This document shows positions 1 to 9,158 of a stretch of DNA of 64,000 bases, piece after piece; position 1 is the stretch's first letter; each line of letters begins with the position of its first letter. Source of the DNA: Paenibacillus aquistagni (lineage in GTDB: Bacteria; Bacillota; Bacilli; Paenibacillales; Paenibacillaceae); assembly GCF_900177815.1 (NCBI RefSeq), contig NZ_FXAZ01000004.1, positions 522,153-586,152 of the forward strand, given 5' to 3'. The notes below the pieces were generated by a model. That model did no database searches, had not been told where the DNA came from, and worked only from the letters and a program-made list of their open reading frames with translations. The position numbers and the translations under genes were made by a program.

Positions 1-308
1 CAGCCTGACCGACGGAGACTTAAAAGAATTCACCCTCAAAGAAAATATAAAGATTATAACAGCGAATATAACCACCTTGTATTCGTAATTGCACATTTTA
101 TTATCCCAATAATTAACTAGGATGGCAATATTAATAGGGTCGGTGCCTGTGACAATATCGTGTTAGCAAACATATCCAAAACCATTTCATTAAAAATGAT
201 CAATCTACAGAGCGATACTGATAAAGCCGTTCATAACTGAGCTGCTATGGGTTGATTAACGGGCTTATTGTCCTCGGAATACGAACCTCAATAACTGGCC
301 TGCTATCA
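1..308. other. Intergenic, no gene recognised
   Basis: AT-rich stretch downstream of the leftward LacI gene and open to the window edge. Stop codons are frequent in all frames. I see no convincing ribosome site, RNA fold or terminator with a T-run. Confidence 0.4.
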
Positions 309-1316
309 TTACTGCTTTTTAGGAGCAGGACCTACGGTCGAGCGAGCGATAATTTGGCAGGGCAGCTCATGCTTCTCAACAGGACCAGAGTCTGCTGCTT
401 GTGCTTCCCATTGTCTATAGAAGGTATCAAAGGCGGTTGTTCCAATATCGTAACTGACATAATCAAAGGTTGATAATTCAAGCACCTTCGCAATTGGAAT
501 GTTGTCAAATCCAATCACGGATAAGTCGCTCGGCACCTGAATACCTCGCTTTCCCGCTTCAATGACAATGCCGCATGCGGCTTGGTCTCCAGCGACAAGC
601 AGTGCGGTTGGAGGCTTGGAGAACGCTAGCATCGATCTCAGAACTTCAGCGCCCTCATCAAAGTGGTAGCAGTGAAAGAAACAGTACTCCTCACGCACTT
701 CTTCACCGATCGATTGAAGCTGAGCCTTGTAAGCGGCGAGGCGCTGCTGGCTGTTGTAGCTGTTGGTTCTGCCAAGACAATAGCCAATCCGTCGATGTCC
801 TTCAGCAATAAGCGTATTCATAGCCTCAATCGTACTTTTATAGAAATCGGCATACACCGAGGATAGATATGGCGAGTCTGTATATTCGCACACGACGATA
901 GGACCATAGGAGGCATAGGTTTCGAATAAGGCCCAATCTCCTTGCTTCGAACAGACAATGATGCCGTCAACGAGCTTGTCACGGAGCATCTGCAGAGCCC
1001 GCTCCTCTTCAGCAACGTCGTAGTTGGTCTGGCACAGGATAATGTCATAATGATGCTCTAGCGCATGAGCAGATATCCCTTCAAGCATCCCCGAATAATA
1101 AGGGTGATTGGTAAAAGGGAGGATGACACCAATCATGCGCGTTGCGCCTATAGCTAGATTCACCGCATTCCGATTGGGTGTATACTGCAGCTCATGGATG
1201 GCTTTCAATACGGCTTCACGCTTGTCTGCGGCTACATAGGGATGATGATTGAGGACCCGTGATACGGTCGATACCGATACACCGGCAAGCGCTGCAATTT
1301 CACGAATATTTGCCAT
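309..1316 (-). CDS. LacI-family transcriptional regulator
   Basis: Sugar-responsive repressor of the LacI/GalR family, about 335 aa, the usual length. The N-terminus carries the classic helix-turn-helix and hinge (VSVSTVSRVLN at about residues 14-24), followed by a periplasmic-binding-protein-like sensor domain with RMIGVILPF and the late SVIGFDNIPIA motif. I chose the ATG at 1316 because MANIREIA is the normal family start; an in-frame ATG five codons earlier (1331) sits too close to the GGAAGGA box. It is divergent from the HAD phosphatase at 1663, and a palindrome between them (1485-1498) could be its operator. Its effector cannot be told from sequence; neighbouring mannoside/glucoside genes suggest a sugar or sugar phosphate. 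Confidence 0.9.
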   Translation of the reverse strand: MANIREIAALAGVSVSTVSRVLNHHPYVAADKREAVLKAIHELQYTPNRNAVNLAIGATRMIGVILPFTNHPYYSGMLEGISAHALEHHYDIILCQTNYDVAEEERALQMLRDKLVDGIIVCSKQGDWALFETYASYGPIVVCEYTDSPYLSSVYADFYKSTIEAMNTLIAEGHRRIGYCLGRTNSYNSQQRLAAYKAQLQSIGEEVREEYCFFHCYHFDEGAEVLRSMLAFSKPPTALLVAGDQAACGIVIEAGKRGIQVPSDLSVIGFDNIPIAKVLELSTFDYVSYDIGTTAFDTFYRQWEAQAADSGPVEKHELPCQIIARSTVGPAPKKQ

Positions 1317-1484
1317 AACAACCCGTCCCATTCCTTCCTGTCTTTATGCAGAAGGCGTCATCGCGGCTCTGTTCAGCGAGCAAACAGATTGTTAACGGAT
1401 GAATACCCTCTGAGTATGATCACGAAATGATAGCTGGAGTCTTTATTGTACCCTATCCATTTTATTCGATGAAAGAGGTTGACC

Positions 1485-1498
1485 TGAAATGCGTTTCA
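1485..1498. promoter_or_regulatory. Possible LacI-type operator TGAAATGCGTTTCA
   Basis: Imperfect 14-bp palindrome (12 of 14 positions symmetric) between the divergent LacI gene and HAD gene. The centre is GC rather than CG, so it is not a standard CcpA cre site. Assignment to the local LacI protein is inference. Confidence 0.4.
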
Positions 1499-1662
1499 TA
1501 GTTTATGCTTACATTAGCAGGTCGATCTGCTGCACAGGGCTGATGCTTCGGCGTTACCGTTACTGGGCGTTACGGAGCCGGTCCTTGTCAGCCATGGATA
1601 GGAAGCCATACACAAAAAGAGAGAGAACGACAGCATCTAGAACAAAAAGGGAGAGTGTGAGG

Positions 1663-2457
1663 ATGGCGATTCGTACTGTGTTTTTTGATATCGACGGAAC
1701 GTTGTTGGATGAACAGAAGCAGATTCCTGAATCTGCAAAGCAGGCGGTTAGACAATTGCAGGAATCGGGAGTCGAGACCGTCATCGCAACTGGAAGACCT
1801 CCTGTGAACTTTGAATGGATTCGCGAGGAGCTCGGCATTCATTCCTATGTGAGTCTAAACGGTAACTATGTGGTGCGCGAAGGCGAGCTTATTTTTGATA
1901 ACCCCATCCCAGCAGAGCTCGTAACCACCTTCAAGGCAACAACGATGAAGAACGGGCATGGTCTTGGACTTGTGTCCCATGATGAATATCGTCTTACACT
2001 GCTCACGCATGAGGCGGAGAGCTGCCTTGGCAATCATGGATTAACGGTGCCAACTGTAGCGCCCTCCTTTGATGAGGAGCATAAGATATATCAATGTCTA
2101 TTGTTTGCAGACGAGAACACAGGCCGCGACTATGAACAGCAGTTCCCAGAGCTTCATGTGATGCATTGGGATGAGCTTGCTGCAGATGTGCAGCTTCGCG
2201 GTTCATCGAAGGCGCTTGGCATCGAGCATTATTTGCAGGCTGCCGGAGTGAAGCAAGAAGATAGCATGGCATTTGGCGATGGCATCAACGATCTTGAGAT
2301 GCTCCAGTATGTGGGCACTGGCATTGCAATGGGCAATGCAGGCGATGCGCTGAAGGCAGTAGCGGATAAAGTCACACTAAAGGCAAGCGAAGGCGGCATT
2401 GCCGCAGCGCTGCAAGAATTAGGGCTGATTCAAGCGATGGAGCTAGAATCTAAATAA
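1663..2457 (+). CDS. HAD-superfamily phosphatase, Cof/YidA type
   Basis: Cytoplasmic phosphatase of the Cof subfamily, 264 aa, acting on small phosphorylated metabolites (often sugar phosphates or nucleotides in this family). Motif I is FFDIDGTLLDE at about residues 6-16 (nucleophile Asp and second Asp), motif II is the ATGRPP region, motif III the Lys in SSKALGIE, and motif IV GDGINDLEML near residue 205. The C2-type cap lies between motifs II and III. The start at 1663 follows an AAAGGGAG box; the reading frame is open further upstream but without a ribosome site. Divergent from the LacI gene, so possibly under its control. Specific substrate not predictable. Confidence 0.9.
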   Translation: MAIRTVFFDIDGTLLDEQKQIPESAKQAVRQLQESGVETVIATGRPPVNFEWIREELGIHSYVSLNGNYVVREGELIFDNPIPAELVTTFKATTMKNGHGLGLVSHDEYRLTLLTHEAESCLGNHGLTVPTVAPSFDEEHKIYQCLLFADENTGRDYEQQFPELHVMHWDELAADVQLRGSSKALGIEHYLQAAGVKQEDSMAFGDGINDLEMLQYVGTGIAMGNAGDALKAVADKVTLKASEGGIAAALQELGLIQAMELESK

Positions 2458-2484
2458 AGAAGTTTCATTTTTAGCTGTGCCGCT

Positions 2485-2682
2485 TTATCTATTACGCTGC
2501 CTGCTGTAGTGAATAAGACCACGGATAATAAAAAGCACTCCAACGAGGTAACTAAAGGCTGAGAAATATTCGTTAGGACCAGAATCTTTGCTCATATGAG
2601 CTAGACTGGTGGCAATATGATTAAGATAATACGTGATCATGATTAAAAAAATTCCTGAGCATGCATAGATGAAAGGCTTCAT
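2485..2682 (-). CDS. Small two-helix membrane protein
   Basis: 65-aa protein of unknown function. Two hydrophobic stretches are visible, about residues 5-22 and 40-58, with a polar connecting region and a basic tail (HYSRQRNR), so both ends may face the cytoplasm. A good AAGGAGG site precedes the ATG by seven bases, which makes this a real gene rather than a chance frame. It is convergent with the HAD gene and stands alone. I do not recognise a family. Confidence 0.7.
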   Translation of the reverse strand: MKPFIYACSGIFLIMITYYLNHIATSLAHMSKDSGPNEYFSAFSYLVGVLFIIRGLIHYSRQRNR

Positions 2683-2731
2683 ATACGATCCTCCTTAATC
2701 AATCAGGATATGATGATTATAAAATATGAAC

Positions 2732-2771
2732 AAAAAGCTGCGATTGTTGGACTCAACATCGCAGCTTTTTT
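2732..2771. terminator. Bidirectional rho-independent terminator
   Basis: Stem AAAGCTGCGAT / ATCGCAGCTTT with an inner GTTG/CAAC pair and a 4-nt loop, flanked by A-run and T-run, so it can work on both strands. It directly follows the phosphohexomutase gene on the minus strand. Confidence 0.85.
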
Positions 2772-2776
2772 ATTAT

Positions 2777-4498
2777 CTATTGATTATTCGCCTCAATAAA
2801 CGCATCGATTCGTGCGAGTACATCATCGCTCATAGCCTGCAGCTTCGCTTGTGCATCAGCATGCGATTCGCCTTGTACCGCGAAGTACATCTTGATTTTC
2901 GGCTCAGTGCCCGATGGGCGAAGGCAGAACCAGCTTCCATCCGCGAGATGGAACTTAAGAACATTCTCCTTCGGCAGGTCATATAGGCCAAGGCTGAAGT
3001 CTTCTACCTTGGTCAATTCAACACCGCTTACTTCTGCAGGCGCTTCGTTACGCCACGCCTCCATGATGCTCGCAATAAGCTGCACGCCCTTCATGCCCTT
3101 CAAGGTGCGAGTGGCAAGCTTCTCCGCGAAATAACCATAGGTTTCGTACAGCTCTTGGAGAACCTCATACAGCGATTTGCCCTGTGCCTTATAATAAGCG
3201 CCGGCTTCACTGATCAGCATAGCGGCAATAACCGCGTCCTTATCACGCGCATACATGCCGGCGAGATAGCCGTAGCTCTCTTCATAGCCGAAGATGAATT
3301 GATAAGCGCCAGTTTCCTGGAACTCCGTCATTTTTTCCCCGATATACTTAAAGCCAGTCAGCGTATTGAATACAGTCATGCCATAAGACTTCGCGATGGC
3401 TGCTCCCATCTCGCTTGTTACAATTGTTTTCACAACTGCGCCATTGGCAGGAAGGGTGCCTTTGTTTTTCATGGATTCGAGCAAATAATGCACCATGATC
3501 GCACCGGATTGATTGCCGCTAAGCACAAAGTATTCGCCTTGCCCGTCCTTGATGACAGCCCCCATACGGTCAGCGTCAGGGTCGGTGCCCATAATAAGGT
3601 CAGCATTCCATTCCTTGGCTTGGCGGATCGCAATCTCGAAGGCGGCATGCTCCTCAGGATTCGGGGATTGCACCGTAGAGAAGTTCGCATCTGGCTTCTC
3701 CTGCTCGGGAACAACATGCACCTCACGGAAGCCGACCCGATCTAGCACCGCGCGTACCGGCATATTGCCTGTGCCGTGAAGCGGCGTGTACACGATGCGA
3801 TAGTTGCTGCTCTTTGTCTTAATCACTTCTGGATGCTGGCTGACTGCGGCAACCGCTTCGATGTATGCCTTATCCAGCTCTTCGCCAAGCCATACAAGCA
3901 GGCCTTCACTCTCCGCCTGCTCGCGGCTTAGTTTTTTTACATCCTCAAAAGCTTGTACTGCACGAATCGCTTCAATTACGCGCGAAGCGGTCTCAGGGGT
4001 GATTTGACCGCCATCTCCGCCATACACTTTATATCCGTTGTATTCAGGCGGATTATGGCTTGCTGTAATCACAATGCCCGCATCCGCTTGCAAATGGCGT
4101 ACCGCAAAGGAAAGCTCAGGGGTTGGACGAAGCGATTCAAACACATACGCACGGACGCCGTTTCCTGCAAGCACAAGCGCTGCCTCTAAAGCAAATTCAG
4201 GAGAAAAGTGGCGTGAGTCGTAGGCGATGGCAACAGATGGCTTCGCATGAGCTGCTGCAAGCGTTGCTGCTAATCCTTGCGTGGCTTTGCCTACGGTGTA
4301 TACATTGATGCGGTTTGTCCCATAACCGATGACCCCGCGAAGCCCCCCTGTTCCGAATTCCAGCTCTTTATAGAAGCGATCTGTTATTTCGTCCTCTTGA
4401 TTGGCAATGCTGCGAAGCTCCTCTCTTGCCTCATCGCAGATTACGGGGCTATTCAGCCATGTTTGATAGGCCTCATAAGCTTGTTCTTGTATCGTCAT
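2777..4498 (-). CDS. pgcA: Phospho-sugar mutase (alpha-phosphoglucomutase/phosphomannomutase)
   Basis: Cytoplasmic alpha-D-phosphohexomutase, 573 aa, interconverting hexose 1- and 6-phosphates. All four landmark loops are present: the phosphoserine loop TASHNPPEYNGYKV, the metal loop GTDPDADRMG, the sugar-specificity loop GYEESYGY, and the phosphate-binding RPSGTEPKIKMY near the C-terminus. The start at 4498 is set by GGAGGAG six bases upstream of ATG; an upstream in-frame ATG (4546) lacks a ribosome site. It lies 48 bp after the LacI gene on the same strand, so the two are likely cotranscribed. A mutase fits the neighbouring GH130 phosphorylase, which releases mannose 1-phosphate. Glucose versus mannose preference is not decided by the sequence. 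Confidence 0.92.
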   Translation of the reverse strand: MTIQEQAYEAYQTWLNSPVICDEAREELRSIANQEDEITDRFYKELEFGTGGLRGVIGYGTNRINVYTVGKATQGLAATLAAAHAKPSVAIAYDSRHFSPEFALEAALVLAGNGVRAYVFESLRPTPELSFAVRHLQADAGIVITASHNPPEYNGYKVYGGDGGQITPETASRVIEAIRAVQAFEDVKKLSREQAESEGLLVWLGEELDKAYIEAVAAVSQHPEVIKTKSSNYRIVYTPLHGTGNMPVRAVLDRVGFREVHVVPEQEKPDANFSTVQSPNPEEHAAFEIAIRQAKEWNADLIMGTDPDADRMGAVIKDGQGEYFVLSGNQSGAIMVHYLLESMKNKGTLPANGAVVKTIVTSEMGAAIAKSYGMTVFNTLTGFKYIGEKMTEFQETGAYQFIFGYEESYGYLAGMYARDKDAVIAAMLISEAGAYYKAQGKSLYEVLQELYETYGYFAEKLATRTLKGMKGVQLIASIMEAWRNEAPAEVSGVELTKVEDFSLGLYDLPKENVLKFHLADGSWFCLRPSGTEPKIKMYFAVQGESHADAQAKLQAMSDDVLARIDAFIEANNQ

Positions 4499-4546
4499 TG
4501 CAGTCTCCTCCAGTCCCAATCCTCTATATATGAATCTACACCGCAC

Positions 4547-5590
4547 TCATGGTTGGTCTTTCCTTAATTCCCTTGGCGGCGCGGTGGAATCCCGCTCGAT
4601 CAAGGTGGTAGGCAGCAGCAGCTCGGTAAAAGGAGCGTCTCGATGCTCCATTCGCCAGAACAGCTGTTCAACCGCCCTCACGCCATACGTCTCCAGATCT
4701 ACAGCCATCGTCGTGGTGGCCGGTGTTGCAATCTGAGACAGCTGGCCATTGTCAAAGCTTACGACGCTGATATCATGAGGAACCTGATAGCCAAGCAGAT
4801 TAAGCGTGGAAATAGCGAGAAAGCCAAGGCCGTCGTTAACGCAGAACCAAGCAGTCGGCTGTTCGCTGAGATTGCTCATCTTCTGCATCATGTCTTCTTG
4901 CTGCTCCAAGGCATCATGGATAATCCATTCCGGATTCACATCAAGCTCCAGCTCGTAATGGGCGAGATTAAAGCCCTCAAGCCGTTCATAGTAGCTGGGC
5001 GAGAAATTAATATTCCCGATGAATCCAATGCGGCGATGACCAAGCTTGTACAAATAGCGCACCACATGATAGGCGCTAAAGCGATTGTTGGTCAAAATGC
5101 AATCCGCTTGAACATTCGGATGATGGTGATCGATCAGAACGGCGGGAATGCCCGTATTGATGAGCGTGTTCATGTAAGAAGTGCTTAGATGAGACAGGAT
5201 GAGAATGCCGTCTACTGTTCTATTTTGAATAAAAGGAGGGAGCGCAAGCTCGTCCTTCATTTGCTGGGAGATCGATTGAATAAGCAGGTGTTTGCCGCGC
5301 TTGCGTGCTTCCTTCTCGATCGTTAAGTAAATCTCGCCGAAGAAGTTTCTTTTCGAGAAAGCAAAGTCAGTGGCAATTAACGCAATATTGCCGGTTTGCA
5401 TGCTGTCGGCTGATGGTTTGCGCCGATTGCCGCGTAGATAGGTGTAGCCCATCTGCTCGGCGGTTTCCAAAACGAGCTTTCTGGTTTCTTCGCTGACGCC
5501 ATCCTTGCCAGATAGTGCCTGAGAGACAGAGTTCTTCGACAGCTGCAAGCGATCTGCAATATCCTGCATCGTTATTTTAGGCTTCGTCAA
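4547..5590 (-). CDS. LacI-family repressor of the sugar locus
   Basis: LacI/GalR-type regulator, about 347 aa. HTH at the N-terminus (TMQDIADRLQLSKNSVSQAL) and a sensor domain with GHRRIGFIGN, WFCVNDGLGF and DISVVSFDN. I prefer the TTG start at 5590, ten bases after AAAGGA; in-frame ATGs at 5641 and 5653 lack a good ribosome site and would add a non-conserved extension. The gene is divergent from the ABC importer operon and followed by pgcA. Two identical TTGTAACGTTACAA palindromes (5736-5749 and 5909-5922) lie in the divergent region and are its probable binding sites. Inducer is probably the imported oligosaccharide or a derivative (inference). Confidence 0.9.
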   Translation of the reverse strand: MTKPKITMQDIADRLQLSKNSVSQALSGKDGVSEETRKLVLETAEQMGYTYLRGNRRKPSADSMQTGNIALIATDFAFSKRNFFGEIYLTIEKEARKRGKHLLIQSISQQMKDELALPPFIQNRTVDGILILSHLSTSYMNTLINTGIPAVLIDHHHPNVQADCILTNNRFSAYHVVRYLYKLGHRRIGFIGNINFSPSYYERLEGFNLAHYELELDVNPEWIIHDALEQQEDMMQKMSNLSEQPTAWFCVNDGLGFLAISTLNLLGYQVPHDISVVSFDNGQLSQIATPATTTMAVDLETYGVRAVEQLFWRMEHRDAPFTELLLPTTLIERDSTAPPRELRKDQP

Positions 5591-5735
5591 AATAATACGT
5601 TCCTTTCCCAATATCGAAATTGTAGAAAAAGGTTTCTCCATAGTATGTCGCATAAATCCAAGGTTGTTAACCTCATACTATATTAGAAATTATGCCAGAA
5701 AACACAAGATTACAACATAGACATTACAAAATTAA

Positions 5736-5749
5736 TTGTAACGTTACAA
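5736..5749. promoter_or_regulatory. LacI operator O1 (TTGTAACGTTACAA)
   Basis: Perfect 14-bp palindrome with central CG, the classical LacI/GalR half-site layout. Identical to the copy at 5909-5922, with 173 bp between equivalent positions, a distance that would allow looping. Closest to the leftward repressor/pgcA transcript. Confidence 0.8.
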
Positions 5750-5841
5750 AAGATATTAGTAAAGTGACTGTAAAATCATTCTTATATTGTGACAATAAAG
5801 AGAATGGAATGATTAAACAAAAAAAATGGCGTTTATTGTCG

Positions 5842-5870
5842 TTGACAAACGATAATATATATTTAATAAT
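5842..5870 (+). promoter_or_regulatory. Sigma-A promoter of the sugar import operon
   Basis: TTGACA at 5842-5847, 17-bp spacer, AATAAT at 5865-5870. It faces the binding-protein gene at 5985. A cre-like box directly follows the -10, and the O2 palindrome lies about 40 bp further on, so activity should be blocked by both CcpA and the LacI repressor. Confidence 0.75.
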
Positions 5871-5873
5871 GTG

Positions 5874-5888
5874 AAACAGCGCTTACAA
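5874..5888 (-). promoter_or_regulatory. Catabolite response element (cre-like)
   Basis: On the minus strand TTGTAAGCGCTGTTT fits the cre consensus WTGNAANCGNWNNCW at all fixed positions but the last C. It covers the expected transcription start of the import operon, the usual place for CcpA repression. Inference from consensus only. Confidence 0.55.
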
Positions 5889-5908
5889 TAATTTTAAGTC
5901 ATTCTATT

Positions 5909-5922
5909 TTGTAACGTTACAA
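5909..5922. promoter_or_regulatory. LacI operator O2 (TTGTAACGTTACAA)
   Basis: Second perfect copy of the 14-bp palindrome, downstream of the operon promoter and 63 bp before the binding-protein ATG, in a road-block position. Confidence 0.8.
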
Positions 5923-5984
5923 ACATTTTAATAATGTTTAAAGTTTAGTTGAAGGCATTTTGCAATTAGGGAGGCTATATCAAC

Positions 5985-7298
5985 ATGAAAAAGAAACTTT
6001 CACTTATTTTAGCTTTAACAATGGTGTTCAGTGTACTTGCAGGTTGTGCGAAGGGCGGAGGTGCGGAGAGCGCAGACGGCGTCACGACGATCGAATTCTG
6101 GGCAGCGCCAAACCCAACTCAACAAGCATTCTGGCAGGAGATGGCGGACAAATACGCAGCGGTTAACCCTAAGGTTAAAGTAAATGTAAGCGCGATTAAA
6201 GAATCTCCAAGCTCTGAAGCAAGCATTCAGGCAGCGATCGCAGGCGGCAACGCACCAACGATCTCTGAGAATATCAACCGCGGCTTCGCGGCTCAATTGT
6301 CCAACAGTAAAGCGCTGGTAGCACTTGATGAGCTTCCGCAATTCAAGGAGATCGTAGAGAAGCGCAACATGACAGAAACGATTAAGCCTTGGGAGTTCGC
6401 AGATGGACATCAATATGTGCTTCCGATCTACTCCAATCCGATGCTCATCGGCTGGCGTACAGACATTCTTAAAGAAATCGGCTACAACGAGCCGCCAAAA
6501 ACATACAGCGAAGTGCTCGATGCCGCTAAAAAGCTGAAAGCGAAATATCCAGACAAATTCATGTGGGGTAAAGGTGCCGATCTGGCTGACCCTACCGCAT
6601 GGAAGCGTTGGTTCGACTTCTTCATTTTGTACAACGCTGCTTCCGACGGCAATAAGTTTATCGAAGGCTCCAACTTTGTAGGAGATGAAAAGGCTGGCGT
6701 AGAGATGCTTACGTTTGTAAGTGATCTTGTTAAAGAGAAAGCCGTGCTTGCCAAACAAGCGACAGATCCATTTGAGACAGGCCTAGGCGTATTCACGGAT
6801 ATCGGTCCTTGGACATTCGATATGTGGAAAGAGAAATACCCTGAGTTGAAATTCAAAGAGAACTATGACCTCACATTGCCGCCGGTGCCAGACAATGTGG
6901 ATCCAGCGAATTCCAAGACGTATGCAGATGCGAAAGGTCTTGTCATCTTTGCAGGTGCTCCAAAAGAAAAGCAAGAGGCAGCTGCGGAATTCCTGAAGTG
7001 GGTGTACTCCGATAGTGCAAATGATGTGGCTTGGTTCGAAAAAACCAATCTGCCTCCAGCACGTGACGATTTGATGGAGCTCCAAGCGTTCAAAGATGTG
7101 GTTGCAGAGAAGCCTGAGCTTGGACCGTTCGCTGAAGCAGTGTCCAAAGCGGTTCCTTCGATCGACAACCCTCGCTTTAATGAACTGCAAACGTTGATTG
7201 GTTCTGAAGCGTTCAACAAAATTGTTCGTGGCGAAATTGATCCACAAACGGCGTGGGACAATATGAAAAAAGCCATTGAAGGGGAACTTCAGCAATGA
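5985..7298 (+). CDS. ABC sugar importer, substrate-binding lipoprotein
   Basis: Extracellular solute-binding protein of the carbohydrate family 1 (MalE-like), 437 aa, anchored to the membrane by lipid. The signal peptide ends in the lipobox LAGC with Cys21. The mature part begins with the usual TTIEFWAAPNPTQ pattern and contains ADGHQYVLPIYSNPMLIGW, typical of oligosaccharide binders. An AGGGAGG box precedes the ATG. Its stop overlaps the next permease start by 4 nt, so the three transport genes are coupled. No ATPase is encoded here; in Firmicutes such systems usually share an MsmX-type ATPase made elsewhere. The downstream beta-mannoside enzymes suggest manno-oligosaccharide as substrate (inference). 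Confidence 0.93.
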   Translation: MKKKLSLILALTMVFSVLAGCAKGGGAESADGVTTIEFWAAPNPTQQAFWQEMADKYAAVNPKVKVNVSAIKESPSSEASIQAAIAGGNAPTISENINRGFAAQLSNSKALVALDELPQFKEIVEKRNMTETIKPWEFADGHQYVLPIYSNPMLIGWRTDILKEIGYNEPPKTYSEVLDAAKKLKAKYPDKFMWGKGADLADPTAWKRWFDFFILYNAASDGNKFIEGSNFVGDEKAGVEMLTFVSDLVKEKAVLAKQATDPFETGLGVFTDIGPWTFDMWKEKYPELKFKENYDLTLPPVPDNVDPANSKTYADAKGLVIFAGAPKEKQEAAAEFLKWVYSDSANDVAWFEKTNLPPARDDLMELQAFKDVVAEKPELGPFAEAVSKAVPSIDNPRFNELQTLIGSEAFNKIVRGEIDPQTAWDNMKKAIEGELQQ

Positions 7299-8176
7299 TT
7301 GACAAACAAAATAACAGGTTGGGCTGGCTCTTTGCCAGTCCCTACCTTATTTATGGGCTTATCTTTTTCATAGGCCCGCTGATATGGTCGTTCTATCTTG
7401 CCTTTACGAACTGGGACTTGATTGCGCCAACATATGATTTCGTTGGATTGAAAAACTTCACGAAAGCCTTGGCTTCACCAGGTGTACAGGCTTCTTTCTG
7501 GGTTACGTATAAGTTCATGATGCTATTCGTGCCGCTCGTAACGGTTATGTCTCTCGCTGTAGCGGTATTGGTGCAGGGATTGCCAAAGTTCAAGAGCTTG
7601 TATCTGATCGGCTTTTTCCTGCCTTATCTGTCTTCAGGGGTTGTATCATCCTTGATTGCAAAAGGGTTCTTGTCCTACAACAGCCCTGTTAACAACTTTT
7701 TGCGCAATACGTTCGGGTTGGATATTGATTGGCTTGGAACACCGATCTCGGCACTTGCCATTGTTGGTATTATTCTAGCTTGGAAATTCACTGGCTATTA
7801 TGCGCTTATTCTTACTTCGGGTCTTGAGAGCATTGATCGTGAGGTATATGAGGCAGCGGCCATTGACGGTGTAACGAATCGTCAGCGATTCTGGAGAATT
7901 ACGTTGCCGCTGTTGTACCCAGCTCTATACACAACCTTGATTCTATCCTTTGGGGTAACGTTTGGGATCTTTACAGAGGTGTACCAATTAACAGGCGGCG
8001 GACCAAACTATGCAACGAATACATGGCAGATGGAGATCTACAGTCAGGCCTTCAAGAACCTGCAAGCGGGATATGCATCCGCGATCGCCATTATGGCGTC
8101 CGTAGTGACCTTTATCTCCATTTTCGTGATTCGAAAACTTCTGGAAGGTTGGGGTAAGCGAAATGGTTGGGTCTAA
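7295..8176 (+). CDS. ABC sugar importer, permease 1 (MalF-like)
   Basis: Inner-membrane permease of the binding-protein-dependent family, 293 aa, with six predicted membrane segments. The cytoplasmic EAA loop that docks the ATPase is visible as EAAAIDGVTNRQRFWR near residues 189-204. The N-terminal LFASPYLIYGLIFFIGPLIWSFYLAF segment is typical of the MalF/UgpA class. ATG overlaps the TGA of the binding-protein gene (ATGA), and its own 3' end overlaps the next permease by 14 nt. Confidence 0.93.
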   Translation: MIDKQNNRLGWLFASPYLIYGLIFFIGPLIWSFYLAFTNWDLIAPTYDFVGLKNFTKALASPGVQASFWVTYKFMMLFVPLVTVMSLAVAVLVQGLPKFKSLYLIGFFLPYLSSGVVSSLIAKGFLSYNSPVNNFLRNTFGLDIDWLGTPISALAIVGIILAWKFTGYYALILTSGLESIDREVYEAAAIDGVTNRQRFWRITLPLLYPALYTTLILSFGVTFGIFTEVYQLTGGGPNYATNTWQMEIYSQAFKNLQAGYASAIAIMASVVTFISIFVIRKLLEGWGKRNGWV

Positions 8177-9002
8177 AGAAAAAAGCAAGCTGCGTCTGAC
8201 ACTCCGATACATCATTGCTTCAGCACTACTGCTCGTGATGGTTTATCCGTATCTATATATGGTGCTGAACTCCTTTGCCGATTGGACGCAGATCGATAAG
8301 CAGCTCGTGCCGTCGAAATTTACGCTCAAGTCGTACGAATGGCTGTTCACTGGCGGTGAGGTTGGCATTGCTAGGCCGTGGGTAAACGCCTTCTTTAACA
8401 GTATTATCGTATCCGTGGCATCTACAGCCTTGATGATGGTGTTCGGTGTTATGGTCGCATACGCCTTGTCCAAGCTGAACTTTAAAGGACGCGATACAGT
8501 GAACAACTTCGTGTTGTTCCACATGTTCTTCCCGGCGATCATCCTGCTCATTCCTCAGTTTCTCGTGATTCAGAAGGTAGGGCTGTATGATACGTACTGG
8601 GCCATGATCATTCCAAAGGCCGTCAGCCTATGGGCGATATTCATGTACACGAACTTTTTTAAAGCGATTCCGACCGTATTTATTGAAGCGGCGAAGCTGG
8701 ATGGAGCATCGGACTTCAAGATTCTATATCGCATTATGATGCCGATGTCGAAGTCTATTACCGCTGTTATCTTCTTGTTCTTGCTGATGGAACGCTGGAC
8801 AGAGCTCTTATGGGATATGCTCGTTGTGCGCAGCGACAACATGCTGACGCTGAACGTGCTCTTGTCTCAAATGTTTGGTCCTTACGGAAGCTACCCAGGT
8901 CCGCTGTATGCGGCATCCGTTATTCTAACCGTTCCGATTATTATCATGTTTGCGATCTTCGGCAAGAAGTTCAAGGAAGGCATGCAGTTCAGTCTTAAAT
9001 AA
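8163..9002 (+). CDS. ABC sugar importer, permease 2 (MalG-like)
   Basis: Second permease of the importer, 279 aa, six predicted membrane segments. The EAA loop reads EAAKLDGASDFKILYRI around residue 178, as expected for a MalG/UgpE-type partner. It starts inside the 3' end of permease 1 (14-nt overlap), implying translational coupling and equal stoichiometry. A 156-bp gap separates it from the GH13 gene; no clear terminator lies there, so read-through is likely. Confidence 0.93.
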   Translation: MVGSKEKSKLRLTLRYIIASALLLVMVYPYLYMVLNSFADWTQIDKQLVPSKFTLKSYEWLFTGGEVGIARPWVNAFFNSIIVSVASTALMMVFGVMVAYALSKLNFKGRDTVNNFVLFHMFFPAIILLIPQFLVIQKVGLYDTYWAMIIPKAVSLWAIFMYTNFFKAIPTVFIEAAKLDGASDFKILYRIMMPMSKSITAVIFLFLLMERWTELLWDMLVVRSDNMLTLNVLLSQMFGPYGSYPGPLYAASVILTVPIIIMFAIFGKKFKEGMQFSLK

Positions 9003-9158
9003 GCAGTGATGCATATCTGCATAAGGATTAGGCACAACGCTTGACAAAGTGGGCTGGATTCACATGCAGGTGTGCATATCTTTTACTTTAAAAGGTTTAG
9101 AAGCCATTTTGATGCTTGGGGAAGTTCAGCTTGAAGTGGTTTGAGGGGAGCAGAGGAG

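Noticed and set aside
1485..1498. CcpA cre site before the HAD gene
   Set aside because: The palindrome centre is GC instead of the required CG.
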